Assembly: GCF_029813785.1 (NCBI RefSeq)
Contig: NZ_JARVKY010000031.1
Coordinates: forward strand, 1 to 64,000
Direction: 5' to 3'
Source of the DNA: Streptomyces sp. DH41
Lineage (GTDB): Bacteria; Actinomycetota; Actinomycetes; Streptomycetales; Streptomycetaceae
DNA length: 64,000 bases
Below the pieces are notes generated by a model that was not told the origin of the DNA, ran no database searches, and saw nothing but the letters and a program-made list of their open reading frames with translations. Each line of letters starts with the position of its first letter. The first letter of the stretch is position 1. Both the position numbers and the translations under genes were made by a program. This document shows, in pieces, positions 30,272-38,363 of this stretch.

Positions 30272-31291
30272 GTGTCGGGTATGTCGGCGGGCCGTTCAGC
30301 CATGCGGATGGGACCCGCTGAGCTGGTCCAGGCGGCGGCCATGGCCCGCCGCTTCTACCTCGAGGGCAAGTCCAAGATCCAGATCGCGGAGGAGTTCGGC
30401 GTCAGCCGCTTCAAGGTGGCCCGGGTCCTTGAGACCGCCCTCGAGCGGGACCTTGTCCGAATCGAGATCCGGGTGCCGGCCGAGCTGGACGCCGAGCGCT
30501 CCGACGCCCTGCGGGCGCGCTACGGCCTCAGGCACGCCGTCGTCGTGGAGTCCCCGGCCGACGCCGAGGAGACACCCGACCCGGAGAACCTGGGAGAGGT
30601 GGCCGCCGACCTGCTCGGTGAGCTGGTCAACGAGGGCGACGTGCTGGGCCTGGCCTGGGGCCGGTCCACCATCCACATGGCGGCGGCGCTCGACAAGCTG
30701 CCGCCGTGCACGGTGGTGCAGCTGACCGGCGTGTACGACGCCGGGACAGCCGAGCGCGGCTCGGTGGAGGCAGTCCGCCGTGCCGCCCAGGTGTCGGGCG
30801 GCGACGCCCACCCCATCTACGCGCCGATGCTGCTGCCGGACGCGGCCACCGCGCAGGCGCTGCGCCACCAGACCGGGATCGCCCGGGCCTTCGAGTACTT
30901 CGACAAGGTCACGGTCGCCTGCGTCTCCATCGGCTCCTGGGAGCCGGGCATCTCGACGGTGCACGACATGCTCAGCGACGAGGAGCGCGCGCACTACGCC
31001 TCGCTCGGCGTCGCCGCCGAGATGTCCGCGCACCTCTTCGACGCCGAGGGGCGCCGGGTCGGGCGGGACCTGGGGGAGCGCTGCATCACGGTCAAGGCCG
31101 ACCAGCTCCGCCGTATCCCCGAGGTCGTGGCGATCGCGGGAGGGGCGCGCAAGGCGGCGGCCATCGACGCGGTGCTGCGCTCCGGTCTTGTCACCAGCCT
31201 GGTGACGGACACCTCGGCCGCGGACTACCTGATGACGGTGGGCTCGGCGCCGAAGTCGACGCTCAACCGGACCGACCCGGACGGCGTCTGA
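30272..31291 (+). CDS. SorC/DeoR-type sugar-responsive transcriptional regulator
   Basis: A 339-aa regulator. An N-terminal helix-turn-helix (about 20-50; KSKIQIAEEFGVSRFKVARVL) precedes a SorC-type sugar-binding domain related to phosphosugar isomerases (GLAWGRSTIHMAAAL, and GGARKAAAIDAVLRSG near the end). Such proteins sense phosphorylated sugars; the effector is unknown. GTG at 30272 was chosen for AGGAG six bases upstream; in-frame starts at 30248 or farther upstream are possible. Position next to rpe fits a role in pentose or sugar control, though that is only context. Confidence 0.88.
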   Translation: MSGMSAGRSAMRMGPAELVQAAAMARRFYLEGKSKIQIAEEFGVSRFKVARVLETALERDLVRIEIRVPAELDAERSDALRARYGLRHAVVVESPADAEETPDPENLGEVAADLLGELVNEGDVLGLAWGRSTIHMAAALDKLPPCTVVQLTGVYDAGTAERGSVEAVRRAAQVSGGDAHPIYAPMLLPDAATAQALRHQTGIARAFEYFDKVTVACVSIGSWEPGISTVHDMLSDEERAHYASLGVAAEMSAHLFDAEGRRVGRDLGERCITVKADQLRRIPEVVAIAGGARKAAAIDAVLRSGLVTSLVTDTSAADYLMTVGSAPKSTLNRTDPDGV

Positions 31292-31302
31292 CGGCCGGTC
31301 GG

Positions 31303-31356
31303 GAAGGCACGGGCAGGGGGAAAGGCACGGGCAAGGGAAAAGACACGGGCGAGGGA
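31303..31356 (+). repeat. Three imperfect 18-bp tandem repeats
   Basis: Three adjoining 18-bp copies (31303-31320, 31321-31338, 31339-31356) share the core GGCACGGGCAAGGG. They fill the gap between the SorC-type gene and the barstar gene, just before its ribosome binding site. Probably slippage-derived; no regulatory role is evident. Confidence 0.8.
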
Positions 31357-31367
31357 AGAGGCGCGAG

Positions 31368-31721
31368 ATGACCGAGGACCCCGCGGGACGGCTCGTGGTC
31401 ACGCTGGACCTCGACGGGGTCACGGACAAGGCGGCCCTGATGGACCGCTGCGCCCGTGACCTGGCGCTGCCCGACTGGTTCGGCCGCAACTGGGACGCGC
31501 TCGCCGACTCCCTCGCCGACCCCTCCGTCTGGCCCGAGGAAGCGGTGGAGCGGGGGCTGGTGCTCGTCGTACGGGGCTGGCGGGGGTACGCCGAGACCCG
31601 GCCGGACGAGTGGGCGGTCGCCGAGGAGGTCTTCGCCGAGGCGACGGACCGCGGCCCGGGGCTCTTCGTGACCCTGGGCCCTGGAGGATCCTCCAAGGAG
31701 GTCGCTGACCAGCCTGGATGA
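31368..31721 (+). CDS. Barstar-family protein
   Basis: A 117-aa protein of the barstar fold, whose founding member inhibits the RNase barnase. The family signature is seen in LVVTLDLDGVTDKAALMDRCARDL followed by LPDWFGRNWDALADSLAD, where the WFGRNWDAL helix contacts the nuclease in barstar. No barnase-like nuclease gene is next to it, so it may be an orphan immunity protein or have another partner. The ATG follows GGAAGAGG. Confidence 0.88.
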   Translation: MTEDPAGRLVVTLDLDGVTDKAALMDRCARDLALPDWFGRNWDALADSLADPSVWPEEAVERGLVLVVRGWRGYAETRPDEWAVAEEVFAEATDRGPGLFVTLGPGGSSKEVADQPG

Positions 31722-31829
31722 TCTGCCCGGGGGTTGTCGGCCATCAGCCATGGGAGAATGAAGTACGTGCTCTTTCCCCCTGGCTGACCTGTCCGGGGGC
31801 CACCTCTGATCGACTGGGATGTGCAGCAC

Positions 31830-33272
31830 GTGCGTTTCCTGAATGACATCCAGCCCTCGTACGACCTGACGTACGACGACGTGTTCATGGTGCCGAGCCG
31901 TTCCGCCGTCGGCTCCCGGCAGGGCGTGGACCTCGGCGCCCCGGACGGCACGGGCACCACCATTCCGCTCGTCGTCGCCAACATGACCGCCATCGCGGGG
32001 CGCCGCATGGCCGAGACGGTGGCCCGGCGCGGGGGCCTGGTGGTCATCCCGCAGGACATCCCGATCGAGGTCGTCACCGACGTCGTCTCCTGGGTGAAGA
32101 GCCGCCACCACGTCCTGGACACCCCGATCGTGCTGGCCCCGCACCAGACCGTCGCCGACGCGCTGTCCCTGCTCCCCAAGCGCGCGCACAACGCCGGTGT
32201 CGTCGTCGACGAGGACAACAGGCCCGTCGGCGTGGTCACGGACACCGACCTGACCGGCGTGGACCGCTTCACCCAGCTCGAGGAGGTCATGTCCAAGGAC
32301 CTGATCCTCATCGACGCGGACATGGACCCGCGCGAGGCCTTCAACACCCTCGACGCCGCCAACCGCCGCTACGCGCCCGCCGTCGACAAGGACGGCCGCC
32401 TCGCCGGCATCCTCACCCGCAAGGGCGCCCTGCGCGCCACCCTGTACACCCCGGCCACCGACGCGCGGGGCCGGCTCCGCATCGCCGCCGCCGTCGGTAT
32501 CAACGGCGACGTGGCCGGCAAGGCCGAGCAGCTGCTGGACGCGGGCGTGGACACGCTCGTCATCGACACCGCGCACGGCCACCAGGAGTCGATGATCAGC
32601 GCCGTCAAGGTGGTGCGCGACCTCGACCCGCAGGTTCCGATCGTCGCGGGCAACATCGTCTCCGCCGAGGGCGTGCGCGACCTGATCGAGGCGGGCGCCG
32701 ACATCATCAAGGTCGGCGTCGGCCCCGGCGCGATGTGCACCACCCGCATGATGACCGGCGTCGGCCGGCCGCAGTTCTCCGCGGTCCTGGAGTGCGCCGC
32801 CGAGGCGAAGAAGTACGGCAAGCACGTATGGGCCGACGGCGGTATCCGCCACCCGCGCGACGTGGCGATGGCCCTCGCGGCCGGCGCGTCCAACGTGATG
32901 GTCGGCTCCTGGTTCGCCGGGACCTACGAGTCCCCGGGCGACCTCCAGCACGACGCCAACGGCCGCCCCTACAAGGAGTCGTTCGGCATGGCCTCCGCGC
33001 GCGCGGTGCGCAACCGCACCTCTGAGGAGTCGGCGTACGACCGGGCCCGCAAGGGGCTCTTCGAGGAGGGCATCTCCACCTCCCGGATGTTCCTCGACCC
33101 GACCCGCCCCGGCGTCGAGGACCTGATCGACTCGATCATCGCCGGCGTCCGCTCCTCCTGCACCTACGCCGGTGCCGCCTCCCTGGAGGAGTTCGCCGAG
33201 AAGGCCGTCGTCGGCATCCAGAGCGCCGCCGGCTACGCCGAGGGCAAGCCGCTGCACGCCAGCTGGAGCTGA
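31830..33272 (+). CDS. guaB1: GuaB1-type GMP reductase (IMPDH-related, with CBS domains)
   Basis: Mycobacterial GuaB1 reduces GMP to IMP with NADPH, recycling guanine nucleotides. This 480-aa protein has the IMPDH/GMPR barrel with catalytic Cys in GVGPGAMCTTRMMTGVG, and inserted paired CBS domains (about residues 95-205) that bind adenine nucleotides in this family. Close agreement with the GuaB1 type, which begins MRFLND, makes reductase more likely than IMP dehydrogenase, but motifs alone cannot fully separate the two. GTG at 31830 gives the family N-terminus; in-frame GTG at 31821 is equally possible from the ribosome binding site. Confidence 0.88.
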   Translation: MRFLNDIQPSYDLTYDDVFMVPSRSAVGSRQGVDLGAPDGTGTTIPLVVANMTAIAGRRMAETVARRGGLVVIPQDIPIEVVTDVVSWVKSRHHVLDTPIVLAPHQTVADALSLLPKRAHNAGVVVDEDNRPVGVVTDTDLTGVDRFTQLEEVMSKDLILIDADMDPREAFNTLDAANRRYAPAVDKDGRLAGILTRKGALRATLYTPATDARGRLRIAAAVGINGDVAGKAEQLLDAGVDTLVIDTAHGHQESMISAVKVVRDLDPQVPIVAGNIVSAEGVRDLIEAGADIIKVGVGPGAMCTTRMMTGVGRPQFSAVLECAAEAKKYGKHVWADGGIRHPRDVAMALAAGASNVMVGSWFAGTYESPGDLQHDANGRPYKESFGMASARAVRNRTSEESAYDRARKGLFEEGISTSRMFLDPTRPGVEDLIDSIIAGVRSSCTYAGAASLEEFAEKAVVGIQSAAGYAEGKPLHASWS

Positions 33273-33290
33273 CCGCGCCCGAACCCAGTC

Positions 33291-33326
33291 CCGTCAGGCA
33301 GGCCTGGCGTCAAGCCTGCCTGACGG
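33291..33326 (+). terminator. Terminator after guaB1
   Basis: A perfect 13-bp stem, CCGTCAGGCAGGC with its complement, encloses a 10-nt loop. It begins 19 bp after the guaB1 stop and ends 12 bp before the next small gene, whose promoter would then have to overlap it. Confidence 0.85.
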
Positions 33327-33338
33327 AACGCTGGACGG

Positions 33339-33599
33339 ATGACGACACCGCAGAGCGTCGAGCCGCAGCACACCCCGCTGACCGCCGTGGCCCGCCTCGA
33401 CGAACTGCGCACCCGTGAGTCCCCGGCCGGGGACGGCGGCGACGCGGAGGCCCTCGACCGCACCCAGCTCCTCGAACAGCTCGCCCTGAGCGAGGTGGTG
33501 GCCCGCAAGGCCGCCCGGGGCCAGCCCGGTCAGATCGGGTTCGACGCCGCCGAGGCGGCCGAGGCCCGAGCGGTCGCGGGCGAGCCCGACGGCCGCTGA
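33339..33599 (+). CDS. Small hypothetical acidic protein
   Basis: An 86-aa protein with no recognised domain. The sequence is rich in Ala, Glu and Asp, with a probable central helix (RTQLLEQLALSEVVARKAA). The ATG start is very close to the upstream terminator and has only a weak GGACGG ribosome binding site. Codon use is like that of its neighbours, which supports a real gene, but the evidence is modest. Confidence 0.55.
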   Translation: MTTPQSVEPQHTPLTAVARLDELRTRESPAGDGGDAEALDRTQLLEQLALSEVVARKAARGQPGQIGFDAAEAAEARAVAGEPDGR

Positions 33600-33652
33600 C
33601 CAGGGGCGATCCACACCCGCCGCCCCTGCGTACGCAGCGCTCCACAGCCTCC

Positions 33653-33748
33653 GCGCAACGAAAACGCGCCCCGCGCCGGTGAACGCAACGATCGTGCCGG
33701 GACGCGCAAGGTTGCTCCATTACCGGGGCACCGCCCCCCTCGTAGTGT
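33653..33748 (+). promoter_or_regulatory. Three-site array and promoter upstream of the amino acid permease
   Basis: Three copies of a motif [GA]CGCAA[CG]G lie at 33653-33660, 33683-33690 and 33704-33711, about 30 and 21 bp apart. A -35-like TTACCG (33720-33725) and -10-like TAGTGT (33743-33748) follow, 17 bp apart. The last motif ends 8 bp before the -35. The same layout stands before the davA-like gene (38223-38321). Likely sites of one activator or repressor. Confidence 0.65.
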
Positions 33749-33899
33749 TCTGCGCTGTACGTGGCGTGGCGGGGACCCCGCTCGGTGGGTTCCCGCTCTT
33801 CAATGGGGGTTGTCCGCCGGTCCCCGCCGCTCCAGAAGCCCGCCGGGAGCCCGCCCGCTCACCACCGGCGGCGACCGGCAGCGACAAAGGAGTCAACGC

Positions 33900-35378
33900 G
33901 TGCTCGACCCAGGCGCACCACCGCACCGCGACGCATCGGCCACCCCCTCGTCCCCGGGCCTGGCCGCGCGCCTCATGCGCCGCAAGCCCGTGGAACGGCT
34001 GGTCGCGGAAGGCGGCCAGGGCGAGGGCGGCAGCCTGCGCCGTTCCCTCGGCCTGTGGCAGCTCACGATGATCAGCATCGGCGCCACCCTCGGCACCGGC
34101 ATCTTCGTCGTCCTCGGTGAAGCCGTCCCCAAGGCCGGCCCGGCCGTCACCCTCTCCTTCGTCATCGCCGGCCTCACGGCACTCTTCTCGGCCCTCTCCT
34201 ACGCCGAGCTGGCGGGCACCATCCCGGTCGCCGGATCCTCGTACTCGTACGCCTACGCGACGATGGGCGAGCTGGTCGCCTGGGTCTGCGGCTGGTGCCT
34301 GGTCCTGGAGTACGGCGTGTCGGTGGCCGCCGTCGCCGTCGGCTGGGGCGAGTACCTCAACGAACTCCTCGACGGCACCATCGGCGTCACCCTCCCGGCC
34401 GCCCTGTCGGCTCCGCCCGGCGACGGCGGCGTCTTCAACCTGCCCGCGCTGATCGTGGTGCTCCTCGCCATGACCTTCCTGCTGGGCGGTGCCCGCGAGT
34501 CCGCCCGGGCCAACACCGTCATGGTCGTCGTCAAGATCGCCGCACTGGTGCTGTTCTGCGCGATCGGCGTGCAGGGCTTCCGCTCCGGCAACTACGAGAA
34601 CTTCATGCCGCTCGGCATGGCCGGCGTCAGCGCGGCCGGCGCGACGCTCTTCTTCTCGTACATCGGCTTCGACGCCGCCTCCACGGCCGGAGAGGAGGCT
34701 AAGAACGCCCAGCGCGACCTGCCCCGCGCGATCATGCTGTCCCTCGTCATCGTCACGGTGCTGTACGTCCTCGTCGCGGCCGTCGCCGTCGGTGCCAGGC
34801 CCTGGCGGACCTTCACCGACTCGGAGGCCTCCCTCGCCCAGATCATGACCGACGTCACCGGCCAGGACTTCTGGGGCACCCTGCTGGCGTTCTGCGCCGT
34901 CGTCGCCATCGCCAGCGTCGTCCTGACCGTGCTCTACGGCCAGACCCGCGTCCTGTTCGCCATGTCCCGCGACGGGCTGGTGCCCAGGGTGTTCTCCCGG
35001 GTCCACCCGAAGACCGGCGCGCCCCGCGCCAACACGCTGATCGTGTCCCTGTTCTGCGGAGTCCTCGCCGCCGCCGTCCCGCTCGGGCAGCTCGCCGACG
35101 CCACCAGCATCGGCACCCTCTTCGCCTTCGCCCTGGTCAACGTGGCCGTCGTGGTGCTGCGCCGGACCCGCCCGGACATGCGCCGCACCTTCCGGGTGCC
35201 GCTGTCGCCGGTCCTGCCGGCCCTGGGCCTCGCTTTCTGCCTCTGGATGATGGCCAGCCTGTCCACCGTCACCTGGGTGGTCTTCGGTGTCTGGATGGCG
35301 GTCGGGCTCGTGTTCTACTTCGTATACGGCCATCGCCGCTCCCGGCTCGCCACGGAGGACACCCCGGAAGCCCGGTAG
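33900..35378 (+). CDS. APC-superfamily (cationic-type) amino acid permease
   Basis: A 492-aa integral membrane transporter with about 12 predicted helices after a short cytoplasmic tail. The first helix region reads MISIGATLGTGIFVVLGEA, typical of the APC/CAT group that often takes up Lys or Arg. Other helices include FALVNVAVVVLRR and LAFCLWMMASLS. The GTG has AAAGGAG seven bases upstream. It shares an upstream control array with the davAB-like genes and is followed 54 bp later by an Lrp/AsnC gene. A lysine uptake role is therefore a reasonable inference, not a proof. Confidence 0.88.
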   Translation: MLDPGAPPHRDASATPSSPGLAARLMRRKPVERLVAEGGQGEGGSLRRSLGLWQLTMISIGATLGTGIFVVLGEAVPKAGPAVTLSFVIAGLTALFSALSYAELAGTIPVAGSSYSYAYATMGELVAWVCGWCLVLEYGVSVAAVAVGWGEYLNELLDGTIGVTLPAALSAPPGDGGVFNLPALIVVLLAMTFLLGGARESARANTVMVVVKIAALVLFCAIGVQGFRSGNYENFMPLGMAGVSAAGATLFFSYIGFDAASTAGEEAKNAQRDLPRAIMLSLVIVTVLYVLVAAVAVGARPWRTFTDSEASLAQIMTDVTGQDFWGTLLAFCAVVAIASVVLTVLYGQTRVLFAMSRDGLVPRVFSRVHPKTGAPRANTLIVSLFCGVLAAAVPLGQLADATSIGTLFAFALVNVAVVVLRRTRPDMRRTFRVPLSPVLPALGLAFCLWMMASLSTVTWVVFGVWMAVGLVFYFVYGHRRSRLATEDTPEAR

Positions 35379-35415
35379 CTCCAGAAGTCGCAAAAGCCAC
35401 AGAAGCTCCAGAAGT
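35377..35415 (+). repeat. 12-bp direct repeat between permease and Lrp gene
   Basis: AGCTCCAGAAGT occurs at 35377-35388 and again at 35404-35415, 27 bp apart, in the short gap before the Lrp/AsnC gene. The first copy overlaps the permease stop. Could be an autoregulatory site. Confidence 0.7.
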
Positions 35416-35432
35416 GAAGTGAACCACCCGCA

Positions 35433-35885
35433 GTGCTCAACGATCTCGACGAACGCATCGTGCACGCCCTCGCCGAGGACGCCCGCCGCTCCTACGCGGA
35501 CATCGGGCAGTCGGTCGGCCTGTCCGCGCCCGCCGTGAAACGGCGCGTGGACCGGCTGCGCGCCACCGGAGCCATCACCGGATTCACCGTACGGGTCGAC
35601 CCGGCCGCGCTCGGCTGGGAGACCGAGGGGTTCGTCGAGATCTTCTGCCGCCGCAACACCTCGCCGGAGACCATCCAGCGGGGCCTGGAGCGCTACCAGG
35701 AGGTCGTGGCCGCGTCCACCGTCACCGGGGACGCGGACGCGGTCGCCCAGGTCTTCGCCTCCGACATGCGGCACTTCGAACGGGTCCTGGAGCGCATCGC
35801 CGGGGAGCCGTTCGTGGAGCGGACCAGGTCGGTGCTGGTGCTCTCGCCGCTGCTGCGCCGCTTCTCGTCGGGGTCGCCCACGTAA
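35433..35885 (+). CDS. Lrp/AsnC-family transcriptional regulator
   Basis: A 150-aa regulator. An N-terminal winged HTH (about 1-55, LNDLDERIVHALAEDARRSYADIGQSVGLSAPAVKRRV) is followed by the RAM ligand-binding domain (ITGFTVRVDPAALGWETEGFVEIFC and VTGDADAVAQVFASD). These proteins form octamers that wrap phased DNA sites and respond to amino acids. It lies directly behind an amino acid permease. The phased arrays upstream of the permease and of davA are candidate targets. GTG is the start. Confidence 0.92.
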   Translation: MLNDLDERIVHALAEDARRSYADIGQSVGLSAPAVKRRVDRLRATGAITGFTVRVDPAALGWETEGFVEIFCRRNTSPETIQRGLERYQEVVAASTVTGDADAVAQVFASDMRHFERVLERIAGEPFVERTRSVLVLSPLLRRFSSGSPT

Positions 35886-35915
35886 TCCCGTGGGCAGGAC
35901 GGGACGCGACGTCTA

Positions 35916-36129
35916 GGGGTGTCGTTTGGATCAGGTCGGCTCCGGGCAACGGTGCCTTGCAGCGGAGCCGAGCGGGGTCTGGTGCGTGCGGCTGCAAGGC
36001 GGAGGAGGGCGACAGGGCGGAGCCCTGGCAACCGACGACAACGCCGCTGGGGGCACCTCCCACGCCCTTCAGGCAGTGGGGGAGTGCGTGCCAGACCCCG
36101 CGACCCCGGCAAGATCCAAACGACATCCC
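35916..36129. mobile_element. MITE-like element with 17-bp terminal inverted repeats
   Basis: The ends GGGGTGTCGTTTGGATC (35916-35932) and GATCCAAACGACATCCC (36113-36129) are inverted repeats with one mismatch, 214 bp apart. No reading frame inside encodes a transposase. The interior contains further inverted repeats, including GGGGTCTGG...CCAGACCCC and a hairpin CTGGGGGCACC...GGGGGAG. A TA pair is found at or within one base of each end, as expected for IS630/Tc1-type targets. It lies between the Lrp gene and an MFS gene. Confidence 0.8.
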
Positions 36130-36240
36130 GTAGCATCGGTGTCATGACCTGGCGACATTGATCCACCAGCCGTGCCACCTCCCGAGGGCCGCCTCGGACG
36201 CCGTACCCCGGTGTCCGATCCGCCCCCTCGGGAAGGCCTC

Positions 36241-37473
36241 ATGACTCCCACACCCACGTGTGTGCCCGCCGCCGCCTACCGGCGGCTGACGACGACGCTG
36301 TACGGCTACTCGTTCCTCGACGAGTTCATCCTGCTCTACCCGGTGTACGCGCTGCTCTTCAGCGACACCGGCCTGTCCGTCTGGCAGCTGTCCTCCCTGT
36401 TCGCCGTGTGGTCGGTGACCGGAGTGCTGCTGGAGATCCCCTCCGGTGCCTGGGCCGACGCCGTCTCCCGGCGGCGCCTGCTGTGGCTCGGCCCGCTGCT
36501 CACCGCCGCTGGCTTCGCCCTGTGGGTGCTCATGCCGTCCTACGGCGCCTTCGCCCTGGGCTTCGTGCTGTGGGGAGCCGGGGGAGCGCTCGGATCAGGC
36601 GCGCTGGAGGCCCTGGTCCACGACGAACTCGACCGGATCGGCGCGGCCCACCGGTACGCCCGTGTCATGGGCCGGGCCCGCTCGGCCGGGCTGGTCGCCG
36701 TGATGGCCGCGATGGGCCTCGCCGGACCCGTGTTCGCCTGGGGCGGCTACGCCGCGGTGGGCGCCGCGAGCGTCCTGGTCTGCCTGCTGACGGCGGCCCT
36801 CGCGACCCGGTTTCCCGAGCACCGTACGCCGGTGACCGGCGGCGACGGCTGGGCCACGACCCTGCGGGCCGGGCTCGCCGAGGCACGCGCCGACCGGTCC
36901 GTACGCGGCGCGCTGCTCCTCGTCCCGGCCGTGACGGCCGTGTGGGGCGCCCTCGACGAGTACACGCCGCTCCTGGTGCTCGGCACCGGAGTGGCACAGT
37001 CGACCGTGCCCTGGCTGCTCCTGCTGATCTGGGGCGGCGCGACGGCCGGCGGCCTGCTGGCCGGGGCCGGTGAACGCCTGGGCCGGGCCCCTCTCGCCGG
37101 GCTGCTCGCGGGCTCCGCCCTCGCACTGGCCGCGGGCGCCGCCTTCGGCACGCCGGCCGGGCTGCTGCTGGTCGCCGTCGCCTTCGGCGGCTTCCAGCTG
37201 TCGAGCGTGCTGGCCGACGCCCGGCTCCAGCGGCGTATCGACGCGACGGGCCGGGCGACCCTGACGTCGGTGGCCGGCCTCGGCACGGAGCTGGCCACGG
37301 TCGCGGTGCTGGGCGGGTACGCCGTGATCGGGACGTCGGCCGGGCACGCCACCGCGTTCGCGTGGTCCGCGGTGCCGTACCTGCTGACGGCGGTGGTGCT
37401 GGTCGCCGCCCGGACGGGCGCTACAGCTTCGGCCGCCAGGGCACGACCTCGAAGTCGCCGGTCCCCTTCTTGA
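36241..37473 (+). CDS. MFS transporter
   Basis: A 410-aa major facilitator superfamily transporter with about 12 predicted helices. The second-loop motif (GAWADAVSRRRLLWLG) fits the family signature between helices 2 and 3. Substrate unknown; such proteins are often drug or metabolite exporters. The ATG has GGAAGG five bases upstream. Its promoter would lie in or just after the MITE-like element (TAGCAT at 36131-36136 is a possible -10). The 3' end overlaps the convergent secreted protein gene by 53 bp. Confidence 0.88.
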   Translation: MTPTPTCVPAAAYRRLTTTLYGYSFLDEFILLYPVYALLFSDTGLSVWQLSSLFAVWSVTGVLLEIPSGAWADAVSRRRLLWLGPLLTAAGFALWVLMPSYGAFALGFVLWGAGGALGSGALEALVHDELDRIGAAHRYARVMGRARSAGLVAVMAAMGLAGPVFAWGGYAAVGAASVLVCLLTAALATRFPEHRTPVTGGDGWATTLRAGLAEARADRSVRGALLLVPAVTAVWGALDEYTPLLVLGTGVAQSTVPWLLLLIWGGATAGGLLAGAGERLGRAPLAGLLAGSALALAAGAAFGTPAGLLLVAVAFGGFQLSSVLADARLQRRIDATGRATLTSVAGLGTELATVAVLGGYAVIGTSAGHATAFAWSAVPYLLTAVVLVAARTGATASAARARPRSRRSPS

Positions 37474-37966
37474 CCTTCTCGAAGGGGGCCGATGCCACGC
37501 ACCGGGGCAGGTCCCCGCCCTCCACGGGGCTGCCCGTCGCGGCCCAGCTGTAGCCGAGCCGGTCGTGGCGGCCCCGGTCGTGGACCGTGATGCCCACCCG
37601 CCTGCCCTCGGCGCCGGGCAGGTCGGAGTCGGTGATGACGCCGGAGACGACGGCCACGTCACCCCCGGTCAGCAGACAGTCGACGTCGGCCTTCGCCCGG
37701 GCGCCCTCGCCGTCCAGATAGTGGCTGAACTCGAACGTCCCCGTGGCCTTGAGCGGGTCGTCGTTGTCCTCGGCCGCCAGGTGGGCGTCGAAGGTGAAGG
37801 TGATGTCGTCCCCGGCCGACCGGTACAGCTCGGCGCTGCCGGTGAGCGCGGCGGCCTCCCTCGGGGGCCGTTCCTCGTGCGGCCCGGAGGCGACGGCGGC
37901 GCCGGTGGTGACGGCGGTGAGCAACAGGGCGGCGCAGAGCGCGGCGGTCGTCGTACGGCGTTTCAT
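37421..37966 (-). CDS. Secreted protein of unknown function
   Basis: A 181-aa protein with a clear Sec signal peptide: basic MKRRTTTAA, hydrophobic core LCAALLLTAVTTGAAV, probable cleavage near Ala-Ser-Gly 24-28. The mature part is Asp/Glu-rich and probably beta-structured (DDITFTFDAHLAAEDN, TFEFSHYLDG). No domain recognised. ATG has GGAAGGA 5 nt upstream. It converges on and overlaps the MFS gene. Confidence 0.8.
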   Translation of the reverse strand: MKRRTTTAALCAALLLTAVTTGAAVASGPHEERPPREAAALTGSAELYRSAGDDITFTFDAHLAAEDNDDPLKATGTFEFSHYLDGEGARAKADVDCLLTGGDVAVVSGVITDSDLPGAEGRRVGITVHDRGRHDRLGYSWAATGSPVEGGDLPRCVASAPFEKVKKGTGDFEVVPWRPKL

Positions 37967-38017
37967 GGCGGTCCTTCCCGCAGGCGGAAACCAGTGAACG
38001 GAACTGAACGGAACCGA

Positions 38018-38080
38018 GCCGGACGGGCCGGGCCAGGCCGGACGGGCCAGGCCGGTCCGGGACTGGACTGGACTGGACGG
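38018..38080. repeat. Short tandem and direct repeats in an intergenic region
   Basis: GCCGGACGGGCC occurs twice (near 38018 and 38037) and a GACTG unit is tandemly repeated three to four times (38061-38080). These simple repeats lie in the roughly 400-bp gap between the secreted-protein gene and davA. Probably slippage tracts. The rest of the gap holds the control array described separately. Confidence 0.7.
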
Positions 38081-38222
38081 ATCCGAACGGTCACCACTGT
38101 CCCGGCACCGCGCCCCCGCCACATCGCACCCCGGGAGGGAGCGCCCTCCGCCGTGCGGCGGGGGAGGACGGGCACGGTCCGGTCCCCGAGAAGGAGCCGG
38201 GGTACGACCCGCGGGCGCGGGG

Positions 38223-38321
38223 GCGCAACGAATCGCCGGGAGGTGACCGGCGAACGCAACGATCCGCTCACCGGCGCGCAACGGCTCCTTCTTGTCCGGC
38301 CGAGTCCGGCGACCGTACCGT
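38223..38321 (+). promoter_or_regulatory. Three-site array and promoter upstream of the davA-like gene
   Basis: Three copies of [GA]CGCAACG lie at 38223-38230, 38254-38261 and 38276-38283, 31 and 22 bp apart. The middle copy sits in CCGGCGAACGCAACGATC, which differs from the permease copy (33676-33693) by one base of 18. A -35-like TTGTCC (38292-38297) begins 8 bp after the last site, and a -10-like TACCGT (38316-38321) follows after 18 bp. The match in sequence and spacing to the permease promoter marks a shared regulon. Confidence 0.68.
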
Positions 38322-38363
38322 CTATCTGGCCCCCCGACCCCCTCCCACCGGTGAGGAACACGC

